DNA from: Acidobacteriota bacterium
GTDB lineage: Bacteria > Acidobacteriota > Terriglobia > Bryobacterales > Bryobacteraceae
Direction of reading: 5' to 3'
Length of the DNA stretch: 35,215 bases
Assembly (NCBI GenBank): GCA_018268935.1
Contig: JAFDVS010000069.1
Location: 5,471-40,685, forward strand
The number at the start of each line of letters is the position of its first letter. Position 1 is the stretch's first letter. The translations under genes were made by a program, and so were the position numbers. The notes under the pieces are model-generated. The model was not told the origin of the DNA and made no database searches. It worked only from the letters and a program-made list of their open reading frames with translations. Below are positions 1-8,749 of the stretch, one piece after another.

Positions 1-2870
1 TTGAACGTCGCGTTGTTCGGAAACGAAGAGCGGTCCACCACAACGGGCGGAATGATGAAGTCACGATAAATGCTGGGATTGTATGCCCAATACAAACGGA
101 AGGGAGCGTTCACCACGGGCATCATGATTTGCAACTCAAGGCCGGTGGAGGCACGTATTTTCTGGGTCCCGTTGGCGAGAATGGCGTTGCGCTCAAAGCT
201 GGCCTGCGGGAACTGGCTGTTCAGTTCTGCCAGTCGGCCCGGATTGAGCGACAACTGGCTGCGGCGGGCCACTTTGTTCAAACCGGCGTCGAAGAAGCCG
301 GCGAGCACGACGGGGCCAACGATGGGGATACGGTATTCAAGGTTCGTGACACCTTGTGTATCGCCGCCGGGAAAGATGAGCTGGTAAACCGGGATGGTCT
401 TGGTAACGTTCTGGTAGACTTCACGCCCATCAACGATAGCCTTCTGCTGGCGCGCGCTGCCGTCAGCGTTCAGCAGTGGCACATCCGCACTGGAAGGGAT
501 ATAGGCCAACGGGCTGATGCCCCAAATGTCGAATCCGCGGATGTCGTTCTCGCCGCCCATGTAGAAGCGATTAAATGGAGGCGCCACACGGCCGTTGTAC
601 CCGGTGACAAACCTGCCGAGGAAGTGGGCGCCGATGACGTGCCCCTTAGCCAAGCCCGCACGGAAGTATTTCAGGTCGACGGTTGGCTCGATCATGTTCA
701 CGTTGCCACCGAGGAAGCTGCCGGCGAAGTTGGTGGTGATGTAGACGCTGCGTCCACGGCTCGGGGTGATGGGGTGATCGACGGTGTTGTAGGAATAGGA
801 AGGAATGAGCTGGCTGGTACGAATACCGGAGAGTGAATTCGGCCCGTTCAGACCCTGGAAGCTGATGTACGAGAAATAATTGTTGGCCGAAGTGCTGAGC
901 GTAGTAATGTTCGACGAATTGTATCCGTAACTCAAACCGATACGGGCGAAGCTACGCCGCAGCTGATAGCTGCTGTAAACCGTGAAGCCGGCACCGTTGG
1001 ACACGTAGTTGAGCAGGTTGTCACGGCCCAATTGTTCGTAGAGCGGGATGAGATTGCGGCCGGAGAGCAGCGATACTTCGCGCGCCTGATCGTAGTTGAA
1101 GCGCTGCATGTAGATGGTAAAGCCGGCCTGGATGCGGGTATCGAACAAGTAGGGCTCGGTGAAGCCAAAAGTGACGTCGCGGACGCGATCACCCAACTGA
1201 GAGTTGATGGAAAGCGTCTCGCCGAGGCCAAGGAAGTTGTTGGTGGAATAGCCGAAACCCACAAAGCTACCGGCAATGCCGCTGACGCCGCCGTTCAACT
1301 GCACGGAATTTTTGCCGCGCTCTTTCACCTTGAGGGTAATGTCAACGGTGTTCGTCTTCGTATCGCGCGTGATGGTGGCGGCTTCGTTCTCTTTGAGGAC
1401 TTCGAAATAACCGAGCTGATTGAGGCGAAGGATGGATACTTCCCACAACTGGGTATTGTAGATGTCGCCTTCATCAATGAGGATTTCGCGGCGGATGACT
1501 TTGTCGCGGGTGGTGGTGTTGCCCTGGAAGTCGATGCGGCGGACAAAGAACTGCTTGCCTTCGTCCACAGTGAGGGTGAGATCGAGCTTATCGGAATTGG
1601 GGATGATGTCGAAGCTCGGTTCGGGGACGAAGTCGATGTAGCCAAACTGGCCGTAGAGCTTGCGCATGTTCTCCAGACCTTTGCGCAGCTTGGCGGTGGA
1701 AAAGATGTCGCCTTCACCCATTTGGAAGAGAGGGCGCATCAGCGTATCGGGGGTGCGGAAGAGTTTAACGCCGGCGAAATTAATCTTGTTGAGGTGGTAG
1801 AGGCGGCCCTCTTCCACAGGAACGGTGATGTCGACGCGCTTTCCGGGCTTGTTCATGTAGAAGAGGGGGAAACGGAACTTGCCACCGCCAACGTCGCGCA
1901 TGGTGAGTTGGTGATCCAGGGCGCGCGCAGTAAAATAACCTTTCTCCTGATACCAGACGCGCATGCGGTCTTTGTCTTCTTCGAGTTTGGTGGAATCGAA
2001 GGCCTTGGCGAACATGTTCTCCAGCAGGATAGAGTGGGGAAGGCCGATGGGGCGGAGATTCTTCATGGCCCGGCGCACGACACGGTCACTGAACTCTTTG
2101 TTGTTCTGGATGTCGATGTTGCCGACCTTTACCTTGGGGCCCTCGCTGATCTTGAACATGATTTCGAGCGAAGACGGAGGGATCTGACGAACTTCCGGCT
2201 CAACGGTGGCGTACTGACGGCCGCGCTCGGCGAGGTACTCCTTCAATACGTTGGTGGCACGCTGGACTTTATTGGGGTCGTATTGCGATTCAACGGAGAG
2301 TCCGACACGGCGGTCTTTGAATCGGTCGAGGATTTCGGAAACAGTGATGGACTTGTTGCCATCGTACTTGATGGAGCGGACAACGCGACGCTCCGTGAGG
2401 ACGAAACGGATGATCCAGCCCGTGGCGCCTTGTTCCTTTTGCAGCGTGATATCGTCAAAGCGGCCGTTGTTCCAAAGGGCCATGAAGTCGCGGTGGAGAA
2501 TATCTTCATCGAGCTTGTCGCCTTTGCGCGAGCTGATGAGGGCGCGGAGAGTATCTTGGGGGACCCTACGTGATCCACGAAATTCAATCGATTCAATGAC
2601 ATCTTCGACTGGGGCCGGTGCGCCGGGTTTAGCTTCGGTGGCGGGTTTGACAGGCTGGAGTTGGGGCTTGGCAGGCTCCGGTTTGGACTCCTGCACCGTT
2701 TCAAACGGGTTCGCCTTCTTCTGCTGTGGAGCAGGAGCGGGCGGCGAAGCCGGTTGCTGATTCTGTTGCTGTTGGGCGAGCAGAGACTGCTCGAGACCGC
2801 CAAACCCAAGCCAACACGTCCACAGACAGACAAATAGGGTGGGCAGGCCTCCAAGCCTGGAAAACATCAT
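1..2870 (-). CDS. bamA: Outer membrane protein assembly factor BamA (C-terminus cut by window edge)
   Basis: About 956 residues are visible, and the final strands of the barrel lie beyond base 1. BamA folds and inserts beta-barrel proteins into the outer membrane. The start at 2870 (tandem ATG) gives a hydrophobic leader, then a Gln/Pro/Lys-rich low-complexity linker to about residue 85. Five POTRA-like repeats follow, recognisable by openings such as IESIEFRGSRRV, KVGNIDIQNN, HLNKINFAGV and RRIDFQGNTTT. A surface-antigen-type barrel begins near SVQLNGGVSGIAGSF. The motif DIRGF in the barrel corresponds to the conserved (V/I)RGF of loop 6 in the Omp85 family. A purine-rich stretch (AGAGGAAAGGA) lies upstream of the start. 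The protein is longer than the enterobacterial one mainly because of the linker and barrel loops. The plus-strand open frame over the same DNA is a shadow. Family assignment is very secure. Confidence 0.93.
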   Translation of the reverse strand, partial: MMFSRLGGLPTLFVCLWTCWLGFGGLEQSLLAQQQQNQQPASPPAPAPQQKKANPFETVQESKPEPAKPQLQPVKPATEAKPGAPAPVEDVIESIEFRGSRRVPQDTLRALISSRKGDKLDEDILHRDFMALWNNGRFDDITLQKEQGATGWIIRFVLTERRVVRSIKYDGNKSITVSEILDRFKDRRVGLSVESQYDPNKVQRATNVLKEYLAERGRQYATVEPEVRQIPPSSLEIMFKISEGPKVKVGNIDIQNNKEFSDRVVRRAMKNLRPIGLPHSILLENMFAKAFDSTKLEEDKDRMRVWYQEKGYFTARALDHQLTMRDVGGGKFRFPLFYMNKPGKRVDITVPVEEGRLYHLNKINFAGVKLFRTPDTLMRPLFQMGEGDIFSTAKLRKGLENMRKLYGQFGYIDFVPEPSFDIIPNSDKLDLTLTVDEGKQFFVRRIDFQGNTTTRDKVIRREILIDEGDIYNTQLWEVSILRLNQLGYFEVLKENEAATITRDTKTNTVDITLKVKERGKNSVQLNGGVSGIAGSFVGFGYSTNNFLGLGETLSINSQLGDRVRDVTFGFTEPYLFDTRIQAGFTIYMQRFNYDQAREVSLLSGRNLIPLYEQLGRDNLLNYVSNGAGFTVYSSYQLRRSFARIGLSYGYNSSNITTLSTSANNYFSYISFQGLNGPNSLSGIRTSQLIPSYSYNTVDHPITPSRGRSVYITTNFAGSFLGGNVNMIEPTVDLKYFRAGLAKGHVIGAHFLGRFVTGYNGRVAPPFNRFYMGGENDIRGFDIWGISPLAYIPSSADVPLLNADGSARQQKAIVDGREVYQNVTKTIPVYQLIFPGGDTQGVTNLEYRIPIVGPVVLAGFFDAGLNKVARRSQLSLNPGRLAELNSQFPQASFERNAILANGTQKIRASTGLELQIMMPVVNAPFRLYWAYNPSIYRDFIIPPVVVDRSSFPNNATF

Positions 2871-2976
2871 CAAAACAACGGTCCTTTCCTCTCTGCGCCC
2901 TTAACGAGACGTTCGTACGCCATGGATGGTTTCACGAGACCTTAGGACGGGTTCAAACGAATCCTTTATTCTAGCA

Positions 2977-3001
2977 TTGACGGACGGGCTTTCGCCGTCA
3001 A
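2977..3001 (-). other. Inverted repeat between the cytochrome gene and bamA
   Basis: TTGACGG (2977-2983) and CCGTCAA (2995-3001) form a perfect 7-bp stem. On the minus strand the loop contains GGC-GAAA-GCC, so a GNRA-capped hairpin with one bulge is also possible. It lies just after the cytochrome stop and about 110 bases before bamA. There is no T-tract, so it is not a convincing intrinsic terminator. On the minus strand an extended -10-like TGC-TAGAAT (2968-2976) follows it and could serve bamA, but no good -35 is correctly spaced. Function is undecided. Confidence 0.35.
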
Positions 3002-3019
3002 CACCCCTTGGCCCTCTTT

Positions 3020-4114
3020 TTACCTTATTAGTGAAGAAAGGTAGGCGATGAGGTCGCCCATCTCCCCGGATTCGAATTTTGGCCAGGGGATGGCCTGGGC
3101 ACGGGCTTGATCCACGGCGGCTGGTGCATGCTTCCAGGCGGCGGCAAGCAGGGCAACGGCTGAATTCTTCGCAACAGCCCGGGCTTCATTGTGACAGGAG
3201 TTGCAGCGCTTACGCTGAAAAGTGGCGCGGCCGCGGACAACATTGCCGCTGTCTTCGAAATAGCGGGAGACCCACAGAAAGGCAACCACGTCGGCGATTT
3301 CCTCGCGGTTGAGTGAGGCGGGCAGCGACGTCATCATGGGGGCATGATTCCAGAAGATGGCTGTTAGTTCGGTGAAGGAGTGGAGCAGTCCCGCCTCCCG
3401 CGAAGCCGGCATCTTGGCATGACAGGATGAGCAGCCTTTCATGGAAAAGATGGCCTTCCCCTTTTCCGCGTCCCCCAGCGTGAGGTTAATCCCGGAGCCG
3501 TTAGCCGGCGCACGGCTGTAGACGAAGGCGAGCACATCGGAGAATTCAGGAACAGTAAGCGCAGGCCACTTCATTGTCTTGCTGTCAAGCGAAGCTTTCA
3601 TCGAAGGAGCATGCCTCCAAACGGAGTGAAGCAAAGCGATGGGATCGTGGAGGGACTTCCAGCGGTCTACAGGAATCGAGTCCCCGGTTGCCGGCTTGCC
3701 GGTGGCAGGGGCCGAGAGAGGATGGCAGTTCAGGCATCCCTGGCTGGTAAACAGGGATTCACCGCGTTTGCTGTCGCCGGCCGGTTCGAAGTAGCCTGCG
3801 GCGGCGAACCATGCCAGCAGGTCAGCGGCATCTTGTTCTGACCAGGGCTGAAGTGTGGGAGCACCCGTACCGGCCGCGGCAGACATTGTTGGGAGATGGC
3901 TCCACATGGCGCCTACCAACTGGGCCGGCTTCAGTTGTGATTTGCGCAACTTGGCCAAAGGCCCGGCGAGGGATCGGCCAACGTGCCTGGCGAAGTCGTG
4001 GCAATGGAGGCATTGGCGTTCATCGAGTATTTTTGCGCCGCGGGCAGCATCTGCCGGTCCAGCGGTTAAGGCTGTTGGAACAGACAGAAGCAGGATGACG
4101 ACGGCGAAGCACAT
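3020..4114 (-). CDS. Exported tetraheme c-type cytochrome built of four monoheme repeats
   Basis: A 364-residue protein with a short hydrophobic leader (CFAVVILLLSVPTALTA). It has four CXXCH heme c sites: CLHCH (35-39), CLNCH (127-131), CSSCH (228-232) and CNSCH (304-308). Each is followed 25-41 residues later by a W-x-H-(A/L)-P motif that carries a Met in repeats 1-3 (M77, M172, M261), a plausible sixth iron ligand. Repeat 4 reads WKHAPAA and lacks it. Each repeat ends in a helix of the type found at cytochrome c C-termini (for example EEIADVVAFL, MGDLIAYLSSL). The start at 4114 was chosen because the open frame upstream to 4240 has no leader character and would overlap crtE. It should be periplasmic and carry electrons; redox partners are unknown. 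It is divergent from the carotenoid operon across 97 bases. Confidence 0.85.
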   Translation of the reverse strand: MCFAVVILLLSVPTALTAGPADAARGAKILDERQCLHCHDFARHVGRSLAGPLAKLRKSQLKPAQLVGAMWSHLPTMSAAAGTGAPTLQPWSEQDAADLLAWFAAAGYFEPAGDSKRGESLFTSQGCLNCHPLSAPATGKPATGDSIPVDRWKSLHDPIALLHSVWRHAPSMKASLDSKTMKWPALTVPEFSDVLAFVYSRAPANGSGINLTLGDAEKGKAIFSMKGCSSCHAKMPASREAGLLHSFTELTAIFWNHAPMMTSLPASLNREEIADVVAFLWVSRYFEDSGNVVRGRATFQRKRCNSCHNEARAVAKNSAVALLAAAWKHAPAAVDQARAQAIPWPKFESGEMGDLIAYLSSLIR

Positions 4115-4211
4115 TGCGGCTGGCTCTTTATCAATGGTAGCGGAGCCTTTGGAAAGGCCAAGAGAAGATTTTGCACCCGGGTCGCGGGCGGAGAATCCAT
4201 CTATCATCCTT

Positions 4212-5039
4212 ATGTTGCCGAAATCCTTTTCCAGCGACATTGAAACAGACCGGATTGTGATTGATGCGTATCTCGACCGGCTGCTTCATGGGCAGGGCTC
4301 GGGCCCGGTGGTAGACGCGATGCGTTACGCGGTGCTGAGCGGCGGGCAACGGCTACGGCCGTTACTGGCGCTACGTGTCGCGCGAATGCTGGAAAGCGAA
4401 TGCGCGGGGACGATGCGGGCGGCAGCGGCAGTAGAGCTGCTTCATTGCGCTTCGCTGATTGTTGACGATTTGCCTTGCATGGACAACAGCCCGGTAAGGC
4501 GGGGGCAGCCAGCGGCGCATGTAGCCTTCGGAGAATCGATCGCCGTTTTGGCGGCCTTCGCAATGGTGGCACTGGCGGCACGAAGCCTGGTAGATGGGGA
4601 TCTGGACGATGCCGAGATTCTGCGGCTGCTGCGTTTTCAAAAGAAGCTGCTGCGCACGCTCGATTGCTCGAGTCTGATTGCCGGCCAGGCGCTGGATCTC
4701 CAGTTGACGGGCGAAGTGCGTTTGCGGGAGTTGCCGGCGATTTCGGAATTGAAAACGGTTCCACTGTTCCAATTGGCGTTCCATGCGGGAGCGATTTTCG
4801 CGCGTGTTGCGCCGGAAACTGAGGCGGCACTCGATTTGCTGGGATACGAATTCGGCATGGCATACCAGATGGCGGACGACTATCTGGATGGCGAAGAAGA
4901 CAATGTGGAACGCATTGCGGGGCAGTTCGAGCGCACACGGCAGGTGATGCGGCGCTGCGAGGGAAGAACAGAAATACTTGAGGATGTTTTGGAGTACATG
5001 TATGGCAAGACGCTCGAAGCAGATTGCAGTCATCGGTAG
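4212..5039 (+). CDS. crtE: Geranylgeranyl/farnesyl diphosphate synthase (isoprenyl synthase), first gene of the carotenoid operon
   Basis: A 275-residue trans-isoprenyl diphosphate synthase, which condenses IPP with allylic diphosphates to make the C20 (or C15) precursor. Visible motifs are GGQRLRP (44-50), the first aspartate-rich motif DDLPCMD (85-91) followed by RRGQP, AGQALDLQ (158-164) and the second aspartate-rich motif DDYLD (222-226). The six-residue DDX4D form is typical of bacterial CrtE/IspA enzymes. After DDYLD only about 49 residues remain, and the usual Lys-Asp...Gly-Lys segment is not recognisable, so the C-terminus is short or divergent. The start at 4212 is the only reasonable in-frame ATG, although no clear ribosome-binding site precedes it. 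The end overlaps crtI by 38 bases, suggesting translational coupling. Chain length cannot be fixed from sequence; context favours GGPP. Confidence 0.85.
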   Translation: MLPKSFSSDIETDRIVIDAYLDRLLHGQGSGPVVDAMRYAVLSGGQRLRPLLALRVARMLESECAGTMRAAAAVELLHCASLIVDDLPCMDNSPVRRGQPAAHVAFGESIAVLAAFAMVALAARSLVDGDLDDAEILRLLRFQKKLLRTLDCSSLIAGQALDLQLTGEVRLRELPAISELKTVPLFQLAFHAGAIFARVAPETEAALDLLGYEFGMAYQMADDYLDGEEDNVERIAGQFERTRQVMRRCEGRTEILEDVLEYMYGKTLEADCSHR

Positions 5040-6492
5040 TGGATTTGGCGGGTTGGCCACGGCAGTGCGTCTGCAGGCCCGCGGGTATCAGGTGACGCTG
5101 CTCGAAGCACGCGATCAACTTGGGGGCCGGGCGTATGTTTACCGCCAGGATGGTTTCACATTCGATGGCGGTCCGACGGTGATCACGGCGCCATTTCTGA
5201 TCGAGGAGATTTTCCAGGCGGCGGGGCGGCGGATGGAAGACTACGTGAAGCTGGTGCCGGTGGATCCCTTCTACCGGATCGAGTTTCACGACGGACGGAA
5301 CTTCGAATACAACGGCAACGAACAAGAGACCGAGCGCCGGATCGGACAGTTCGCACCGGCGGATCTGGAAGGATACCGTGCGATGATCCGGAAGGCTCGC
5401 GACATCTTCCAGAAGGGGTTTGTGGAACTGGCGGACCGGCCGTTTCTACATTTCACCGATATGCTACGCATCGCGCCGGATCTGGCGAAGCTGCAGTCGT
5501 ACCGGACGGTGTCGGGTTTTGTGGGGCAATACATCAAGGATCCATTGTTGCAGCGCGTATTCAGTTTTCATCCGCTGTTGGTGGGCGGCAATCCGTTTCA
5601 GACGACATCAATCTACGCGCTGATCCACACGCTGGAGCGGGAATGGGGCGTGCATTACGCCATGGGTGGAACAGGTTCGATTGTGCAGGGATTGGGACGG
5701 GTGTTTGAGGAACTGGGCGGGACGATTCGATTGTCGACGCCAGCAAAGCGCGTGCTGCTGGAGAGCCGCCGTGTGATCGGTGTTGAGACCGCGGTAGGGG
5801 AGCAGATTCCGGTGGAGGCGGTGGTGAGCAATGCCGATGTGGCGAACACGTACCGGAAACTGATTCCCTCGGAATCACGAAGGAAGTTCACCGATTCGAA
5901 GCTCGATGGAATGCGGTACAGCATGTCGCTGTTCGTGCTGTATTTCGGGACATCGCGGAAGTATGAAGACATCCGGCATCACACGATCATCCTGAGCGAA
6001 CGCTACCAGGAACTGCTGGAAGATATCTTCGTCAACAAGCAATTGAGCGAGGATTTTTCGCTTTATCTGCACCGGCCGTCGGCGACGGATGCTTCGATGG
6101 CGCCGGAAGGCCATGATTGCTTCTATGCTTTGATTCCGGTGCCGAATCAGTTGAGCGGCATCGATTGGATGAAGCAGACGCGCCCCTTCCGCGATCGCGT
6201 GGTGCAGCTCTTGGAGGAGAAGTATCTGCCAGGGTTAAGCGAGCATCTGGCAACGGAGCGTGTGTTCACGCCGCTTGATTTTGAGACGACGCTGGACAGC
6301 TATCGTGGCTCCGGCTTTTCGTTCGAGCCGGTGTTTTCACAATCGGCGTGGTTCCGGCCGCACAACGCAAGCGAAGACGTGGAGCATCTGTATTTCGCCG
6401 GGGCGGGTACACACCCTGGCGCTGGAGTTCCGGGCGTGTTATCTTCCGCGAAGATTGCCGAGAGACTGATATGCGAACGGCTGCCAGCATAA
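5002..6492 (+). CDS. crtI: Phytoene desaturase family FAD oxidoreductase (CrtI-type)
   Basis: A 496-residue enzyme expected to desaturate phytoene stepwise toward lycopene or a similar polyene at the membrane. The N-terminus carries the dinucleotide-binding motif IAVIGSGFGGLATAV (GxGxxG at 12-17), then LLEARDQLGGRAY and DGGPTVIT, all typical of CrtI/CrtN. The C-terminus has the second FAD contact YFAGAGTHPGAGVPGV. Length matches bacterial CrtI. The start at 5002 is preceded by GGAG at 4991-4994 and lies inside the end of crtE; the stop overlaps crtB by 22 bases. CrtI relatives also include CrtN and CrtD (other desaturases) and CruF-like or oxidase branches. The neighbouring phytoene synthase supports true phytoene desaturase activity, but the number of double bonds introduced cannot be told. 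Confidence 0.9.
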   Translation: MARRSKQIAVIGSGFGGLATAVRLQARGYQVTLLEARDQLGGRAYVYRQDGFTFDGGPTVITAPFLIEEIFQAAGRRMEDYVKLVPVDPFYRIEFHDGRNFEYNGNEQETERRIGQFAPADLEGYRAMIRKARDIFQKGFVELADRPFLHFTDMLRIAPDLAKLQSYRTVSGFVGQYIKDPLLQRVFSFHPLLVGGNPFQTTSIYALIHTLEREWGVHYAMGGTGSIVQGLGRVFEELGGTIRLSTPAKRVLLESRRVIGVETAVGEQIPVEAVVSNADVANTYRKLIPSESRRKFTDSKLDGMRYSMSLFVLYFGTSRKYEDIRHHTIILSERYQELLEDIFVNKQLSEDFSLYLHRPSATDASMAPEGHDCFYALIPVPNQLSGIDWMKQTRPFRDRVVQLLEEKYLPGLSEHLATERVFTPLDFETTLDSYRGSGFSFEPVFSQSAWFRPHNASEDVEHLYFAGAGTHPGAGVPGVLSSAKIAERLICERLPA

Positions 6493-7367
6493 AGGAGTTG
6501 CGGGCGGAAGCGGCTGCGGCGACGGCGCGCGGTTCAAAGAGTTTTTACTTTGCGACACGATTCTTCCCGCACTCGCTGGCGGAGTCGGCACACGCGGTGT
6601 ACTGGTTCTGCCGTCACACGGACGATTTGGTGGACGAAGCTCCTTCGATTGAAGTGGGGCAAGCGCAGTTGGAGACTTGGGCGCGGGATGTAGAGAGAGC
6701 GTTGCGGGATGGAGAATCGGAGCACCCGATTCTGCGGTTGTTTCTCGATGCAGTGCACCGGCACTGGATTCCACACGAGTATCCGTTGGAGCTGATAGAA
6801 GGGATGCGCATGGACTTGCGCTGCGCGCGCTATCGCACGTTTGAAGAACTGCGCGTGTTTTGCTACCGCGTGGCGAGCGTGGTGGGGTTGATGATGTCTC
6901 ATGTGATCGGTTTCCGCGGCGACGCACTGCCACATGCGATCGAGCTTGGAATCGCGATGCAATTGACGAACATCCTGCGTGATGTTGGAGAAGATCTGCG
7001 GATGGGACGAATCTATCTGCCGGAAGAGGATCTGGAGCGCTTCTCGTACGGCGTGAAAGATTTGCAGGCAGAGCGGAGAGACGAACGTTTCCGCAGACTG
7101 ATGCAGTTTCAGATTGCAAGGGCGCGCGGCTTTTATGAGAAGGCAATGCCAGGGCTTCCCATGTTGCACCCGGATGGCCGCTTCGCGGTACGGATTGCAG
7201 CCGATGTTTACCGGCAGATTCTGAACCGGATTGAAGACAGCGATTATGATGTATTCGCACGGCGGGCGATTGTGCCATCAACGACGAAGTATTGGCTCAC
7301 GGCGAAGAGCATGGCGCTGCCGATTGCACGCCAGTCTCTGCACCGGCTAACGGCGTGGAGGCCGTAG
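6471..7367 (+). CDS. crtB: Phytoene/squalene synthase family, phytoene synthase CrtB
   Basis: A 298-residue head-to-head prenyl synthase that would join two GGPP into phytoene. The two magnesium-binding aspartate motifs are clear: DDLVDE (51-56, in CRHTDDLVDEA) and DVGED (171-175, in QLTNILRDVGEDLRMGRIYLP). The YRVASVVGLM segment is also family-typical. The ATG at 6471 lies within the last codons of crtI and gives the normal N-terminus (SKSFYFATRFFP). The stop is separated from the next start by two bases. CrtM (C30) and HpnC/D belong to the same superfamily, so the substrate is inferred from the crtE and crtI neighbours rather than seen. Confidence 0.9.
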   Translation: MRTAASIKELRAEAAAATARGSKSFYFATRFFPHSLAESAHAVYWFCRHTDDLVDEAPSIEVGQAQLETWARDVERALRDGESEHPILRLFLDAVHRHWIPHEYPLELIEGMRMDLRCARYRTFEELRVFCYRVASVVGLMMSHVIGFRGDALPHAIELGIAMQLTNILRDVGEDLRMGRIYLPEEDLERFSYGVKDLQAERRDERFRRLMQFQIARARGFYEKAMPGLPMLHPDGRFAVRIAADVYRQILNRIEDSDYDVFARRAIVPSTTKYWLTAKSMALPIARQSLHRLTAWRP

Positions 7368-7369
7368 TG

Positions 7370-8749
7370 ATGCATCGTGTGAGCCTGGCGGCGTTGGCCG
7401 GGTTGCTGGTTCACTACATCGGCTACTACCTGTTGCAGACGCCTCTGCTGACGGAGGCGATCGCGGAGTGGATCATGGCTCGCACACCGTCGCGGTATGC
7501 ACTGTTGCTACTCGACTCGCTGGGCGCGTGGGCGAAGCCATTCGCGGCAACGGGCGGGCTCGCTGCCATGGGTGCAGTATTGTGGCTTGCGGCGTGGCGT
7601 TGGTGGGCTGGATGGATTGCTGCAGTGGCGGTGAGTGTGGGCGTGGGATACGGCAACATCTTTGGGGCGGCATTGTTCTGGATTCCCGCGGCGGCTGTGC
7701 TGTTTCCTACGGGTCCCTCGCCGCAATCGATGTCGCGGCGCCGCTATTTACAGTCCAGCGCAATGGCAATTGGAACGGCCGCGGTAGCGCTGGAAAGCTA
7801 TCTGCGAAACGAATCGCTGGCGAGGCAGGCCGTACGGCCGATGCCGATTACCCCGTTTCAGCCGCCTGCGGAAGCTCCCGGATTTTCGCCGAAGCTGGTG
7901 CGGCGGGCAGTGACGACGGTGGAGCAATTCTACGGAATGAGCAAGAACACTGTGGATCCGGCGATTGATCCGGAGAAGTGGCGCTTACGAGTGACGGTAG
8001 AAGGGGAGTTGGTACGTGAGTTCCGATATGCCGATTTGCTTGCTCTGCCGCGGATGGATCGCTACGTGACACTGCGCTGCGTGAGCAACACGCTGCAGTC
8101 GGATTTGATGGGCACGGCCTTGTGGAGCGGTGTACGGATTTCGCAACTGGTGGATCGGGGACGACTGCCGCGAAATATTGTGGAAGCGGCAGTGATTGGG
8201 GTAGACGGTCATGGCGATAGCCTCGGGCTGGATTACGCTTTCGCCGAGGAGACATTTCTGGCGCTGGGGATGAACGGCGAAACGTTGAACCGGACTCATG
8301 GCTTCCCGCTGCGCCTGTTGGCACCGAACTATTACGGGTTCAAGAATGTGAAGTGGATTGGAGAGATTCTCTTCACTGCAAAACCGTACTACGGCACTTG
8401 GCCGAAGATGGGCTACACGAAGGAGCCGGTGATCCACACCTGCTCACACATTGACCGCATTCTGTCATCGAAAGACGGCCTGCTGGTAGGGGGCGTCTCG
8501 TTCGCCGGAAGCCGTGGCGTTCGCGCGGTCCGAGTGCGAGCGGATGAGGGTGGTTGGGTGCCTGCGGAAATGGAGCCGCCACTTTCTGGTTACACTTGGA
8601 CCCGCTGGCGTGCTCTAATTCCTGTAAGGACAGCAACATTAGTTGAAGCACAGGCCCAGGATGGCCGAGGGAACTGGCAGGCAGGGCAGGAAACGCCGCT
8701 GTTCCCGAACGGTGTAGCTGGACCAACTGTTCGTAGAGTGTCTCTGTGA
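7370..8749 (+). CDS. Membrane-anchored sulfite-oxidase-like molybdopterin oxidoreductase
   Basis: A 459-residue protein. Residues about 1-115 hold three or four hydrophobic segments. An internal Tat-like motif SRRRYLQ (122-128) with a hydrophobic stretch comes next, then a sulfite-oxidase-type molybdopterin domain from about 195. The sequence TLRCVSN places the expected Mo-coordinating cysteine at C237, followed by the usual segment MGTALWSGV and by PLRLLAPNYYGFKNVKWI. TM anchor, RR motif and SUOX domain together form a known architecture for bacterial members of the family. The catalytic domain is expected to face the periplasm. It starts two bases after crtB and its stop overlaps the next gene's GTG as GTGA, so it is firmly inside the carotenoid operon. 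The substrate is unknown; YedY-like reduction of oxidised sulfur is the family precedent. Confidence 0.82.
   Translation: MHRVSLAALAGLLVHYIGYYLLQTPLLTEAIAEWIMARTPSRYALLLLDSLGAWAKPFAATGGLAAMGAVLWLAAWRWWAGWIAAVAVSVGVGYGNIFGAALFWIPAAAVLFPTGPSPQSMSRRRYLQSSAMAIGTAAVALESYLRNESLARQAVRPMPITPFQPPAEAPGFSPKLVRRAVTTVEQFYGMSKNTVDPAIDPEKWRLRVTVEGELVREFRYADLLALPRMDRYVTLRCVSNTLQSDLMGTALWSGVRISQLVDRGRLPRNIVEAAVIGVDGHGDSLGLDYAFAEETFLALGMNGETLNRTHGFPLRLLAPNYYGFKNVKWIGEILFTAKPYYGTWPKMGYTKEPVIHTCSHIDRILSSKDGLLVGGVSFAGSRGVRAVRVRADEGGWVPAEMEPPLSGYTWTRWRALIPVRTATLVEAQAQDGRGNWQAGQETPLFPNGVAGPTVRRVSL

Noticed and set aside
1032..2573. Plus-strand open frame of 513 codons
   Set aside because: It is antisense to bamA, whose domains and motifs are unmistakable; the frame is open only because of codon bias.
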